NCBI GenBank assembly: GCA_963731285.1
Contig: CAVSUR010000014.1
Coordinates: 1,240,001 to 1,304,000 of the forward strand
Source: CAVSUR01 sp963731285
GTDB lineage: Bacteria > Actinomycetota > Actinomycetes > Streptosporangiales > Streptosporangiaceae
Direction of reading: 5' to 3'
Length of the DNA: 64,000 bases
Position 1 is the stretch's first letter, and each line of letters begins with the position of its first letter. Position numbers and translations under genes: made by a program. Of the stretch, positions 45,109 through 53,805 are shown in pieces. The notes under the pieces are model-generated. The model ran no database searches, had not been told where the DNA came from, and saw only the letters and a program-made list of their open reading frames with translations.

Positions 45109-46023
45109 CAGCCCCTCACCAGCGCCTGGCCCTCGGCTACCCGCAGCGCGAAGGGGTAACCGATCTGCTTGGCGGGGTTGATGAGCCCGCCGGAACCGCC
45201 CGAGCCGGTCCAGGTCACCCGCCATGTCACCGCGACCGACGCCCGGTACGCACCGCCCGGCTGCAGCGCGGACGACTGGCCGAAGGTGTAGGTGCAGGCC
45301 GTAGACGCGGCCCGGACCCGGCTGTAGGCGGCGCCCGGGCCGGCGCAGGAGGAGTCGCCCAGGCCGCCGCCCGGATAGAACGTCAGCCGCAGCGGCGTGG
45401 CGGTCACGGTGGCCCACACCCCCGCCGCGCTGGCGGTCACGCTCACCGGATGCCACTGCGCAGGCCGGCACCCAGTACCACTCCGGCAGTCCGACCAGCC
45501 CGTCGCGGCCGAGCGGCGGCGCGGTGCCTGGCCGCAGCGCAGGGATCGTCAGGCGGCTCAGCGCGTACTGCATCATCTCCTGCGGGGTGATCGCCGGAGC
45601 GCCCTGGCCGTTGCCGGAGACCAGCGTGACGCCACCGAACGGGCTGCGGCCAGGACAGCTGATGGCCTCCCACCTGCTGCCCTTGGGTGCCCTGGGCACG
45701 CCGAGGAAGCCGATCTGACCACCTGACAGCGGCGTCAGGGCGCAGGCCAGCCTGCTGCTGCCCGGGCCGCTGCCGCCGGCTGGCCCGCCGCCGCTGCCCG
45801 GCCCGCCGGGCGTCCCGCCGCCGCCGCCGCAGTGCAGCACCCAGGTGTTCGGCGCCTGGAAGGTGTAGGAACAGCCGGAGCCCGCGCCCGCCGCCTGCGC
45901 AGGCCCGGCGGCCAGCAGCGCGCCCGCCAGCGCCGTGCCGGCCAGCACCAGGGCCGCGACGGCTGCCGGGCCGGCCCGGGGCCGCCGCAGCCTGCCCGGC
46001 ACGCGCCCGGCCGCGGCGGCCAT
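45108..46023 (-). CDS. Secreted Tad-locus protein, one frameshift
   Basis: A secreted protein of about 304 residues. Signal peptide AAVAALVLAGTALAGALLAAG (cleavage near AQA-AGAG), a Gly/Pro/Ser spacer with GGGGGTPGG, then a folded part with GGQIGFLGVPRAPKGSRW and LVGLPEWYWVP. After one extra base near 45456 it continues as VSVTASAAGVWATVTATPL, ACTYTFGQSSALQPGG and INPAKQIGYPFALRV. I do not know the family, but similar secreted genes occur beside actinobacterial Tad clusters. ATG 46023 overlaps the previous stop. Confidence 0.7.
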
Positions 46024-46622
46024 CACGCCGCGCATGGCACCTGCACCGGCTGCAGGGTGCGCACCAGCCACCGGCCGCCGGAGAGCCCGAGCGTGACGTA
46101 GGTGTTCAGACGCTGCTGGCCGAAGCTGCCCGCCACCACCTGTCCGGTACGGTCGTTCTGCGCCCCGAACTGGCTCAGGTCCAGGCAGTCGTGCAGCGTC
46201 GCGGTACGCCCGTGGACGGACACGCTCAGCACGTGCGGAACCGCGCCGCCGTAGCCGATCTCGTGGGCCGCCCAGTCCCGCTGGAAGCCGCGGACCGTAG
46301 TGGCCACCAGTTGCGAGCTGAAATAAGGCGTCAGCATCGCACGCGCCCTGGTCGCGCTGCGCGCGCCCCAGCCCTGCGCATATGCCTGCCAGGAGCTGTC
46401 ATAGGCCGCGATGACCTGCTGCCGTACCGTCGGCCGGCCGGTCAGCGTGGCCGGGCCGGCCGAGCTGCCCGCCGTCTTGCGCGGCAGCACGGCGCGCGGC
46501 TGGGCGGCGGCGCAGCCCGCCGCGCACGCCGCGGCCGCGCCCAGCGCCGCCGCGCACGCCGCGCCGCTTAACCAGGCCGGGCGGCCGGCCAGCGGATATC
46601 CGCCCGCGCTGAGACGTGGCAT
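46023..46622 (-). CDS. Exported protein of the Tad locus
   Basis: A 199-residue exported protein. The Ala-rich N-terminal hydrophobic segment contains AAGC, which could be a lipobox. The mature part resembles an NTF2/lumazine-like alpha+beta fold: VRQQVIAAYDSSWQAYAQGW, MLTPYFSSQLVATTV, VHGRTATLHDCLDLS and NTYVTLGLSGGRWLV. Function unknown; by position it may help assembly outside the membrane. It appears to be first in the long minus-strand run after the peptidase gene. Confidence 0.7.
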   Translation of the reverse strand: MPRLSAGGYPLAGRPAWLSGAACAAALGAAAACAAGCAAAQPRAVLPRKTAGSSAGPATLTGRPTVRQQVIAAYDSSWQAYAQGWGARSATRARAMLTPYFSSQLVATTVRGFQRDWAAHEIGYGGAVPHVLSVSVHGRTATLHDCLDLSQFGAQNDRTGQVVAGSFGQQRLNTYVTLGLSGGRWLVRTLQPVQVPCAA

Positions 46623-46786
46623 GTCCTGTTTACTCCACGGTGACCAGCTTGAGGCAGGTCATGACGGTTGCATCGGAGCTACGAGCATTACGCAGCCTGC
46701 GACTGCTCCACAACCCTTTGCGACCGAAAAGTCGGACAAGGTGACCATGCAGCAGGTGATCAACCGTTTCCGGCCGCCGCCGGCCG

Positions 46787-47440
46787 TTACCCGCCGATGG
46801 CGCCCGCTCCGGCGGCAATGATCCCAGTCAGCGCGCCGGCCAGCAGGAACGGCCCGTAGGGAATCTGCTGGCGCAGCGTCGCACGGCGCAGGGCCAGCAG
46901 CACCCCGCCGTAGAGCGCGGCCAGCACCAGGCCGGCTGCGGTCCCGGCCACCAGCGGGCCCCACCCGACCCAGGCCAGCGCCGTCCCGATGCTGGCGGCC
47001 AGCTTCACATCCCCCAGCCCCACCGCGCCGGGGCCGGCCAGTGCCAGGACGAGGAAGCAGCCGGCCAGCACCGCGCCGCCGGCCGCGGCCCGGCCCAGCT
47101 GGCCCCACCGGTCGCCGGCTGCGGCGGCGGCGAGCAGCAGCGCCAGGACACCGGCGTACGCCGCCCCGGTCAGCGGATCGGGCAGCCGGCGGGCAACGGC
47201 GTCGGTCACCGCCAGCGCCACCCCGCAGCCACCGAGCCAGCACATGGCCGCGAGCGCTAGCACCGGCCGGACGCTCGCCGCGAGCAGGCCGAACAGGGCA
47301 GCGGTCCCGGCCGCGGCCGGCGCGGCCGGCAGCCGCACGCGGGCGCCGGGAGGCAGCCAGCGCAGAGCCGCCGCGCGCGCGGCCGGCCCGGCCGCCAGGC
47401 CCGCTGCCGCCGCAATGGCGATCAGCCAGGACCATCTCAC
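46787..47440 (-). CDS. A24-type prepilin peptidase
   Basis: A 217-residue polytopic aspartic peptidase that removes the leader of Flp-type prepilins. The two catalytic Asp residues are in ALAVTDAVARRLPDPLTG and VGLGDVKLAASIG (the GxGD motif). At least six membrane segments are visible. It lacks the N-methylation domain, as in TadV/CpaA. It is about 165 bp upstream of the exported-protein gene, a gap that may contain a second promoter. Confidence 0.92.
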   Translation of the reverse strand: MRWSWLIAIAAAAGLAAGPAARAAALRWLPPGARVRLPAAPAAAGTAALFGLLAASVRPVLALAAMCWLGGCGVALAVTDAVARRLPDPLTGAAYAGVLALLLAAAAAGDRWGQLGRAAAGGAVLAGCFLVLALAGPGAVGLGDVKLAASIGTALAWVGWGPLVAGTAAGLVLAALYGGVLLALRRATLRQQIPYGPFLLAGALTGIIAAGAGAIGG

Positions 47441-47516
47441 CCCGCCATTGTCGCCTGCGCGCGCCCGGGTGTTCCGCCCGGTCCGGCCGGAAGCCTACGA
47501 TGCGCTGGTGGCCGTG

Positions 47517-49937
47517 ATGTACGGGGTGGTTAAGCGCCTGCTGGTCGGCAGGCCGGTAGGCACCGACCGGCTGAGCCACACCCTGCTGCCGAAGAAGATC
47601 GCGCTGCCGGTCTTCGCCAGCGACGCACTGTCCTCGGTGGCGTACGCCACCGAGGAAATCCTCATCGTCTTGTCGGCAGGCGGGCTGGCGCTGATCGTGG
47701 CCACGCCGTGGATCGCGCTGGCCGTCGGCGTGCTGATGCTCGTCGTTGTCGCCTCCTACCGGCAGAACGTGCACGCCTACCCCTCCGGCGGCGGCGACTA
47801 CGAGGTGGCCACGACCAACCTGGGCCGCCGGACGGGCATGGTGGTAGCCAGCGCGCTGATGGTGGACTACACGCTGACCGTCGCGGTCTCGGTGTCCGCC
47901 GGCGTGGCCAACCTGGCCTCGGCCTTCCCTGCCCTGGACGCGCATGTCACCCTGGTGGCCGTCATGATCGTCGCCGCGATCGCGGTGCTGAACCTGCGCG
48001 GGGTGCGCGAGTCGGGGACCGCGTTCGCCATCCCGACGTACTGCTTCGTCGCCCTGGTGGGGCTGATGATCGCGTGGGGCGCCACCCGGCTGGCGCTCGG
48101 CGGCCACCTGCAGGCCGAGAGCGCCGGGTACCGGCTGCGGACCGCGCACGAGTACACCGGATTCGCGCTGGGCTTCCTGCTGCTGCGCGCCTTCTCCTCC
48201 GGCTGCACCGCGCTGACCGGCGTCGAGGCGATCAGCAACGGCGTGCCGGCATTCCGGCTGCCCAAGAGCAAGAACGCCGCGACCACGCTGGCGCTGCTGG
48301 GCGGCATCGCGGTGTCGATGTTCGCCGGCGTCACCGCGCTCGCGCTGATCAGCCACGTGCACACCGGGCCGGCCGGCGACCTGATCGGGCTGCCGCACGG
48401 GCAGTCGCCGCGGACCGTGATCGCCCAGGTCGGCCGGACCGTCTTCGGCGGCTCGTCGCCGCTGTTCTACCTGCTGCAGATCGTCACCGCGCTGATCCTG
48501 GTGCTCGCGGCCAACACCGCGTTCAACGGCTTCCCGGTGCTGGCCTCGATCCTGTCCCGGGACGGGTACCTGCCCCGCCAGCTGCGCAGCCGCGGCGACC
48601 GGCTGACCTACAGCAACGGGATCATGCTGCTGGCCGGCTTCGCCATCCTGCTCATCGTGATCTTCTCCGCGTCGCCCACCCGGCTGATCCAGCTGTACAT
48701 CGTCGGCGTGTTCGTGTCGTTCACCTGCAGCCAGACCGGGATGATCCGGCACTGGAACCGGAACCTGCGCGGTACCGAAGACCAGCGCGCGCGGCGCCGG
48801 ATGATGCGGTCGCGGGCGATCAACACGGTTGGCGCCTGTTTCACCGGCGTGGTGCTGGTCATCGTGGTCGTCAGCAAGTTCGCGAGCGGCGCCTGGATCG
48901 CGGTGGCGGCCATGGCCGTGATCTGGCTGACGATGAACGGCATCGCCCGGCACTACGACAGCGTCGCGATCGAGACGGCCCCGCCGCCGGACCTGGTGGT
49001 CACCTACCCCGCCAGCAACACCGCGATCGTGCTGGTGTCCAAGCTGCATCTGCCGACGCTGCGGGCGCTGGCCTACGCCCAGGCCACCAGGCCCAGCCGG
49101 CTGGAGGCGATCACCGTCGAGGTGGACGAGGACGAGACACAGCGGCTGACGGAGGAATGGGAAGCGAGGAAGCTGCCGGTGCCGCTGACCGTGGTCGCCT
49201 CGCCGTACCGGGAGATCACCCGGCCGGTGTGCGAGTACGTCGGGCGGCTGCGGCGCGACAGCCCGCGTGACATCGTCACCGTCTATATCCCGGAGTATGT
49301 GCTCGGGCACTGGTGGGAGCAGATCCTGCATAACCAGAGCGCGCTGCGGCTCAAGACCCGGCTGCTGCAGCAGCGCGGGGTCATCGTCGCCAGCGTCCCC
49401 TACCAGCTGAGGTCCGCCGCCGGCACCGATGCCAGGGCGGCCAGCCCGGTGCCGGGCCCGGCGCCCAGCGGCCGGGACCATACCGCGGCCGGCGGCCGGG
49501 GCCACGCCGCGACCAGCGGCCGGGACCATGCCGCGGCCGGCCCGGGCGAGGACGGGCGGCACGCGCCGGGCCCGCTGCGGCAGCTGACGGCCGACCGGAA
49601 CGCGCTGCACGCCGCGGACCTGCAGGCCGAGATCTGCGACCTGTCGGTGCCCGGCGGCCCGGCGGCGACGCCGATCGCCGAGGCCAGGGACCACGAGATC
49701 GTGAACGTCGCCGGCACGCTGCGCACGGTAACCCTGCGCCCGCGCACGGCCAGCCTGACCATGCAGGCCGACCTGTGGGACGGCACAGGCAGCCTCACCC
49801 TGGTCTGGCTGGGCCGCCGACACATCCCGGGCATCGTGCCCGGCAGGCGCATCGTGGTGCGCGGGCGGGTGAGCGTCATCCGAGGCGAGCGCACGATATA
49901 CAACCCGGTCTACAAGCTGGCCCCGTCCGCCGACTGA
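47517..49937 (+). CDS. KimA/KUP-like APC permease fused to an OB-fold domain
   Basis: An 806-residue protein. Residues 1-470 form an APC-superfamily permease with about 12 helices and the signature LPKKIALPVFASDALSSVAYA shared with KimA-type potassium importers; FSSGCTALTGVEAISNGVPAF is the second hallmark. A cytosolic region follows (IETAPPPDLVVTYP onward, USP-like), then a Gly/Ala/Asp-rich linker near 640-685. The C-terminal 100 residues are an OB-fold with ADLWDGTGSLTLVWLGRR and GIVPGRRIVVRGRVSV. In other actinobacteria as I recall them, the OB-fold is a separate neighbouring gene. ATG 47517 matches the family start. It converges on the KdpE-like gene, with 32 bp between stops. Confidence 0.85.
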   Translation: MYGVVKRLLVGRPVGTDRLSHTLLPKKIALPVFASDALSSVAYATEEILIVLSAGGLALIVATPWIALAVGVLMLVVVASYRQNVHAYPSGGGDYEVATTNLGRRTGMVVASALMVDYTLTVAVSVSAGVANLASAFPALDAHVTLVAVMIVAAIAVLNLRGVRESGTAFAIPTYCFVALVGLMIAWGATRLALGGHLQAESAGYRLRTAHEYTGFALGFLLLRAFSSGCTALTGVEAISNGVPAFRLPKSKNAATTLALLGGIAVSMFAGVTALALISHVHTGPAGDLIGLPHGQSPRTVIAQVGRTVFGGSSPLFYLLQIVTALILVLAANTAFNGFPVLASILSRDGYLPRQLRSRGDRLTYSNGIMLLAGFAILLIVIFSASPTRLIQLYIVGVFVSFTCSQTGMIRHWNRNLRGTEDQRARRRMMRSRAINTVGACFTGVVLVIVVVSKFASGAWIAVAAMAVIWLTMNGIARHYDSVAIETAPPPDLVVTYPASNTAIVLVSKLHLPTLRALAYAQATRPSRLEAITVEVDEDETQRLTEEWEARKLPVPLTVVASPYREITRPVCEYVGRLRRDSPRDIVTVYIPEYVLGHWWEQILHNQSALRLKTRLLQQRGVIVASVPYQLRSAAGTDARAASPVPGPAPSGRDHTAAGGRGHAATSGRDHAAAGPGEDGRHAPGPLRQLTADRNALHAADLQAEICDLSVPGGPAATPIAEARDHEIVNVAGTLRTVTLRPRTASLTMQADLWDGTGSLTLVWLGRRHIPGIVPGRRIVVRGRVSVIRGERTIYNPVYKLAPSAD

Positions 49938-49969
49938 CCTCGCCCGGCACCAGGCGGCCATCCCCCCGG

Positions 49970-50645
49970 TCAGAGCTGGAAACGGTAGCCCATTCCGGGC
50001 TCGGTCAGCAGGTAGCGCGGCCTGGCCGGGTCGGGCTCCAGCTTCCGGCGCAGGTTGGCGACGTAGACCCGCAGGTAATTGGTCTCATCCCGATAAGCGG
50101 GCCCCCAGACCTCCTGCAGCGCGAAGCGCTGGGTCACCAGCCGGCCTGCCTGCCGGACGAGCACCTCGAGCAGCTGCCATTCGGTCGGCGTGAGGCGCAC
50201 GTCGCCGGCCGGCCTGATGACCCGCTTGGCGGCCAGGTCGACGGTGAAGTCGGCGGTGATCACCACCGGCTCGTCCGGCGCGGGAGAGGCGCGCCGGACC
50301 GCGGCGCGCAGCCGGGCCAGCAGCTCGTCCATGCCGAACGGCTTGGTGACGTAATCGTCGGCGCCCGCGTCCAGGGCAGCGACCTTCTGGCTCTCCTGGC
50401 CCCAGGCCGACAGCACGATGATCGGCGTCGAGGCCCAGCCGCGCACGCCGCGGATCACCTCGGTGCCGTCCATGTCCGGCAGCCCGAGGTCCAGGATCAG
50501 CACATCGGGCCGGTCCCTGGCCGCCGCGGCCAGGCCGGACGCGCCGTCCGCGGCCGTGGACACCTCGTACCGGCGGGCGGTCAGGTTGATCCGCAGCGCA
50601 TGCAAGATCGGGGCCCTCGTCGTCGATGACCAGGACCCGGGTCAC
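49970..50645 (-). CDS. KdpE-like response regulator, one frameshift
   Basis: A 224-residue OmpR/KdpE-type regulator. The start is GTG 50645 (VTRVLVIDDE), overlapping the kinase stop as GTGA. One extra base in the run 50610-50613 shifts the frame after DDEGP; corrected, it reads ILHALRINLTARRYEVSTA. The phospho-acceptor is in LILDLGLPDMDG and the switch Lys in YVTKPFGMDEL. The winged helix has LTPTEWQLLEVLVRQAGRLV and ETNYLRVYVANLRRKLEPD, typical of KdpE. No kdpFABC is present in the window. Confidence 0.9.
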
Positions 50646-52552
50646 TGGTCGGCCGCCACGGGCGGCAGGGCGGCAGCCGCCGTGGCGGCGGGCAGGCTGA
50701 GGCGCATGGTCAGTCCCCCGCCCCGGGTGTCGGCCGCCTCGATGCCGCCGCCGATGATCTCCGCGAAGCCCTGGGCCACGGCCAGCCCGAGGCCGACGCC
50801 CGCGGCCGCCTGGCCACCGTGCTCCAGCCGCTGGAACGGCTCGAAGATGCGCGGCTTCAGCTCGTCCGGCACCCCGCGGCCGTGGTCGGCGACCTCGAGC
50901 AGGACCCGGTCCCCGGCCGCCCTGGCCTGCAATGTCGGCGGCCGCCCGGGCGGCGAGTAGGCCAGCGCGTTGGCGAACAAGTTGGCCAGCACGCGCTCGA
51001 GCAGGCCAGGATCGGTGCGCACCAGCGGCAGCCCGTCCGGCACGGCCAGCCGCACGCTCGGCGCCACCGTCCAGCCCGCGCAGCGCGACCGGCGCGACCT
51101 CGTCGATCGCGGTGGGCCGCAGGAACGGCTGCAGCGCGCCGGTGGCCAGCCTGCTCATGTCCAGCAGGTTGCCGATCAGCGCGTCCAGCCGGTCGGCGGA
51201 CTGCTCGATCGTCGCCAGCAGCGCGGCCTGATCCGCGGGCGCCCAGTCCACGTCGGTCTGGCGCAGCGTGCTCACGCTGGCCTTGATCGAGGCCAGCGGG
51301 GTGCGCAGGTCATGGCTGACCGCCGCGAGCAGTGCGGTGCGCATCCTGTTGCCTGCGGCCAGCGCCTCTGCCTGGGCGGCCTGGGTGCGCAGCCGGTCGC
51401 GGTCCAGCGCGGCGGCGGCCTGCGCCGCGAACCCGTCGAGCAGCCGGGGCGGTACCGGCCGCGGCTGGCCGGAGAGGATCAGCGTCAGATCCGCCCGCAC
51501 CTGGCTGCGCGTCACCGGCGGGGCAGATCCCGGCCTGGGCGATACCGGCCCGCTGGCCGCCACCGTGACCCACTGGCCGCCGGCCAGCTCGCGCAGCTCA
51601 GCGGTCCCGCCGCGGGTCTGGGTCAGGTGCGCGAGCACCGCGGCGGGAGTGTCCGCGCCGCTCAGCACGGTCTGGGCCAGCCCTAGCAGCTCGGCAGCCT
51701 CCTCGGTGCTGCGGGCCGCGAGCCGGGCCCGGTGCGCGGCCAGGTGCACCACGCTGCTGACCGTCACCGCGACGGTGACGAACAGCAGCAGCGCCAGCAG
51801 GCTCTGCGGATCGGCGATCGTGAGCGTGTGCACCGGCGGGGTGAAATACCAGTTCAGCAAAACGCTCGCGGTGACGGCGGCGAGCACGGCGGGCCAGAAG
51901 CCGCCCACGATGGCGATCGCCACCACTACGACCAGGTAGACCAGCAGGTCATCGGCGAGGTGCGGGCGCACCGCCGCGAAGCACCGCGGTCAGCAGCGGC
52001 ATCCCGGCGGCCAGCAGCGATGCCGGCGACCAGCCGGCGGCCCCGATGCCGCCGGTCAGGTCCAGCCGCCGGGCCGCCCTGCCTGCCCGTCCGCGCAGGC
52101 CAGTACCCGGCCGCGGGCCGCGACGGGCTCGCGGCGGCCCCGTCGCCTGGCTGCCGCCGGATACGCTCACAATCCTCAGTGTGAACGACGCGGCCAGCCA
52201 CCGCATCACCGTGCCCGCCCCGGCGCCGCCGAGCGTGCAGGCAGCCAGCACGATCGCGGCCCGGCGGCCACTCGCCGGCGAACCGCAGCTGCGCGTACGG
52301 CGGCCGCCCGAAGCCGTCCGCCACCAGCCAGCCGATCGCGCCGAGCACCGGGGCCACGGCCGGCTCGGCCGCCAGCGCGCCGCAGCTGACGATAACCGCC
52401 GCGAGCAGCAGCACCCAGCCTGCACTCAGGCCGCCATGCGCGCCGGCCGCGATGGCGCCCACGACCAGCAGGGCGGCGCAGCCCGCCGGCAGCGCCAGCG
52501 GGGCCGCCAGGCCGCGCCGCCGCCGGCTGCGGGCCGTCGCCGTGCGGGTCAT
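50642..52552 (-). CDS. Short KdpD-like sensor kinase, three frameshifts
   Basis: About 635 residues after correction (indels near 52262, 51972 and 51072). It lacks the N-terminal KdpD/Usp cytosolic domains. Instead it opens with extra membrane segments (LALPAGCAALLVVGAIAAG and others), then the DUF4118 four-helix region (LLVYLVVVVAIAIVGGFW, LLNWYFTPPVHTL), a GAF-like part, HisKA with the His in LLAAVSHDLRTPLASIKAS, and HATPase with VLANLFANALAYSP and GVGLGLAVAQGF. It probably senses membrane or potassium state and signals to the overlapping KdpE-like gene. Confidence 0.85.
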
Positions 52553-52768
52553 CTCCAGGCCAGTTTCATCCCGGTCGCGGCCGTTGCGGCTGATCTTGGC
52601 GCGTTCTTAACACCGGCCCCCGGCTTCTTGACGTGCCCTTGATGCCTGCCCGCCGCCTGTGCCCGCCAGCCGGTGGCAGGCCCGGCCCGGGGTGCCTGCC
52701 GGTTGTGACAGCCGCCGGGTTGGCGATACCGTCCGACCGGCGCGAGGAGCGCAAGGAGGAGGCAGCAC
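52553..52768. promoter_or_regulatory. Divergent promoter region
   Basis: A 216-bp gap between the divergent KdpD-like and Rieske oxygenase genes. It contains TCTTAACACC and CTTCTTGACGTGCCCTTGATG, with TTGACG a -35-like hexamer on the plus strand, and GGAGCGCAAGGAGGAG as a strong ribosome site before ATG 52769. No -10 is certain. Confidence 0.35.
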
Positions 52769-53791
52769 ATGACATCGCCTGGCGTCTTCGCCGACCTGGC
52801 GCGCGCTGCGCGGCGTGCTGGCACCCGGTCGCGTTCGCCGCCGACCTGGCCGGCCAGCCGGCGCACGCCGACCTGCTCGGCGAGCCGCTGGTGCTGTGGC
52901 GCGGCCCGGACGGCCGGCCGCGGGCGATGTCGGACCTGTGCGTGCACCGCGGCACGGCGCTGTCGCTCGGCTGGGTCAGCGGCGACGAGCTGGTCTGCGC
53001 CTACCACGGCTGGCGGTACGCGCGCCGACGGCCGCTGCGTCGCCATCCCCCAGCTGGAGGACCCCGGCCGGGTGCCGGCCAAGGCCCGGGTGGCGCGTTC
53101 GCCGCGCAGGAGCGGTACGGGCTGATCTGGGTCGCGCTGGGCAGCCGCGCTGGCCGCTGCCCGAGGTGCCCGAGCTGGAGGACGGAGGCTGGACGCTGGT
53201 CAGCGGCCGGGCCGTACCGGTGGCAGTGCGACGCGGCCCGCCAGGTGGAGAACTTCACCGACTTCGGCCACTTCCCGTTGGTGCATCCGGGCCTGCTCGG
53301 CGACCCCGACCGGCCGGTGGTGCCCCGGCACGAGGTGCGCGCCGAGGGCCACGTGCTGCACTACTCGATCGTCCGGCCGGAGGCGGCTAACAGCGACGAC
53401 TTCCCGGTGTTCGCGAACGAGCAGGCCGGGCCGCCGGAGCGCCGCAGCCGTTACGAGCTGCACCTGCCGTACACGATCGTGCTGCGCCTGGGCTGGGGCG
53501 GCGAGCAGGGCATGGTGTACTTCTTCGCCTCCCAGCCGGTCGCCGCCGACCGGTGCGCCGGCTACGTGGTGATCGGCCGCAATTACAACACTCGACCAGC
53601 CCGCCCAGGTGATCAGAGATTTCGAGGACACGATCTTCGGCCAGGACCAGGTGGTGGTCGAGTCGCAGCGGCCCGAGCGGGTGCCGTTCGACCTCGCCGC
53701 CGAGCTGCACCTGAAGTTCGACGCGGTGGCGGTGGCCTACCGCAAGGCCATGCGCGGGCTCGGCCTGTCGGCCGCGCAGCCGGGCGCGTAA
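52769..53791 (+). CDS. Rieske-type ring-hydroxylating oxygenase, six indels
   Basis: A 340-residue oxygenase resembling VanA-like single-component alpha subunits. The Rieske centre reads CVHRGTALSLGW ... CAYHGWRY (CxH-x16-CxxH). It is followed by RCVAIPQLEDPGRVPAKARV, ERYGLIWVALG and the mononuclear iron region QVENFTDFGHFPLVHPGLLG (Asp and two His). Later parts are RYELHLPYTIVLRLGWG, VIGRNYNT and QVIRDFEDTIFGQDQVVVESQ. Frames change near 52806, 53028, 53090, 53146, 53206 and 53594 with zero net effect, so the total length is correct. That favours sequencing errors. Substrate is unknown, an aromatic methoxy or terpenoid compound being possible. Confidence 0.8.
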
Positions 53792-53805
53792 GCGCAGCCC
53801 TGGCC

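Noticed and set aside
46659..49961. Uninterrupted 1100-codon frame antisense to the permease
   Set aside because: A high-GC shadow: Arg/Gly/Ala/Asp-rich, no domains, and opposite to a gene with clear membrane motifs.
52769..53791. Programmed frameshifting in the Rieske gene
   Set aside because: Six shifts in both directions at unrelated positions without slippery sites fit read errors, not recoding.
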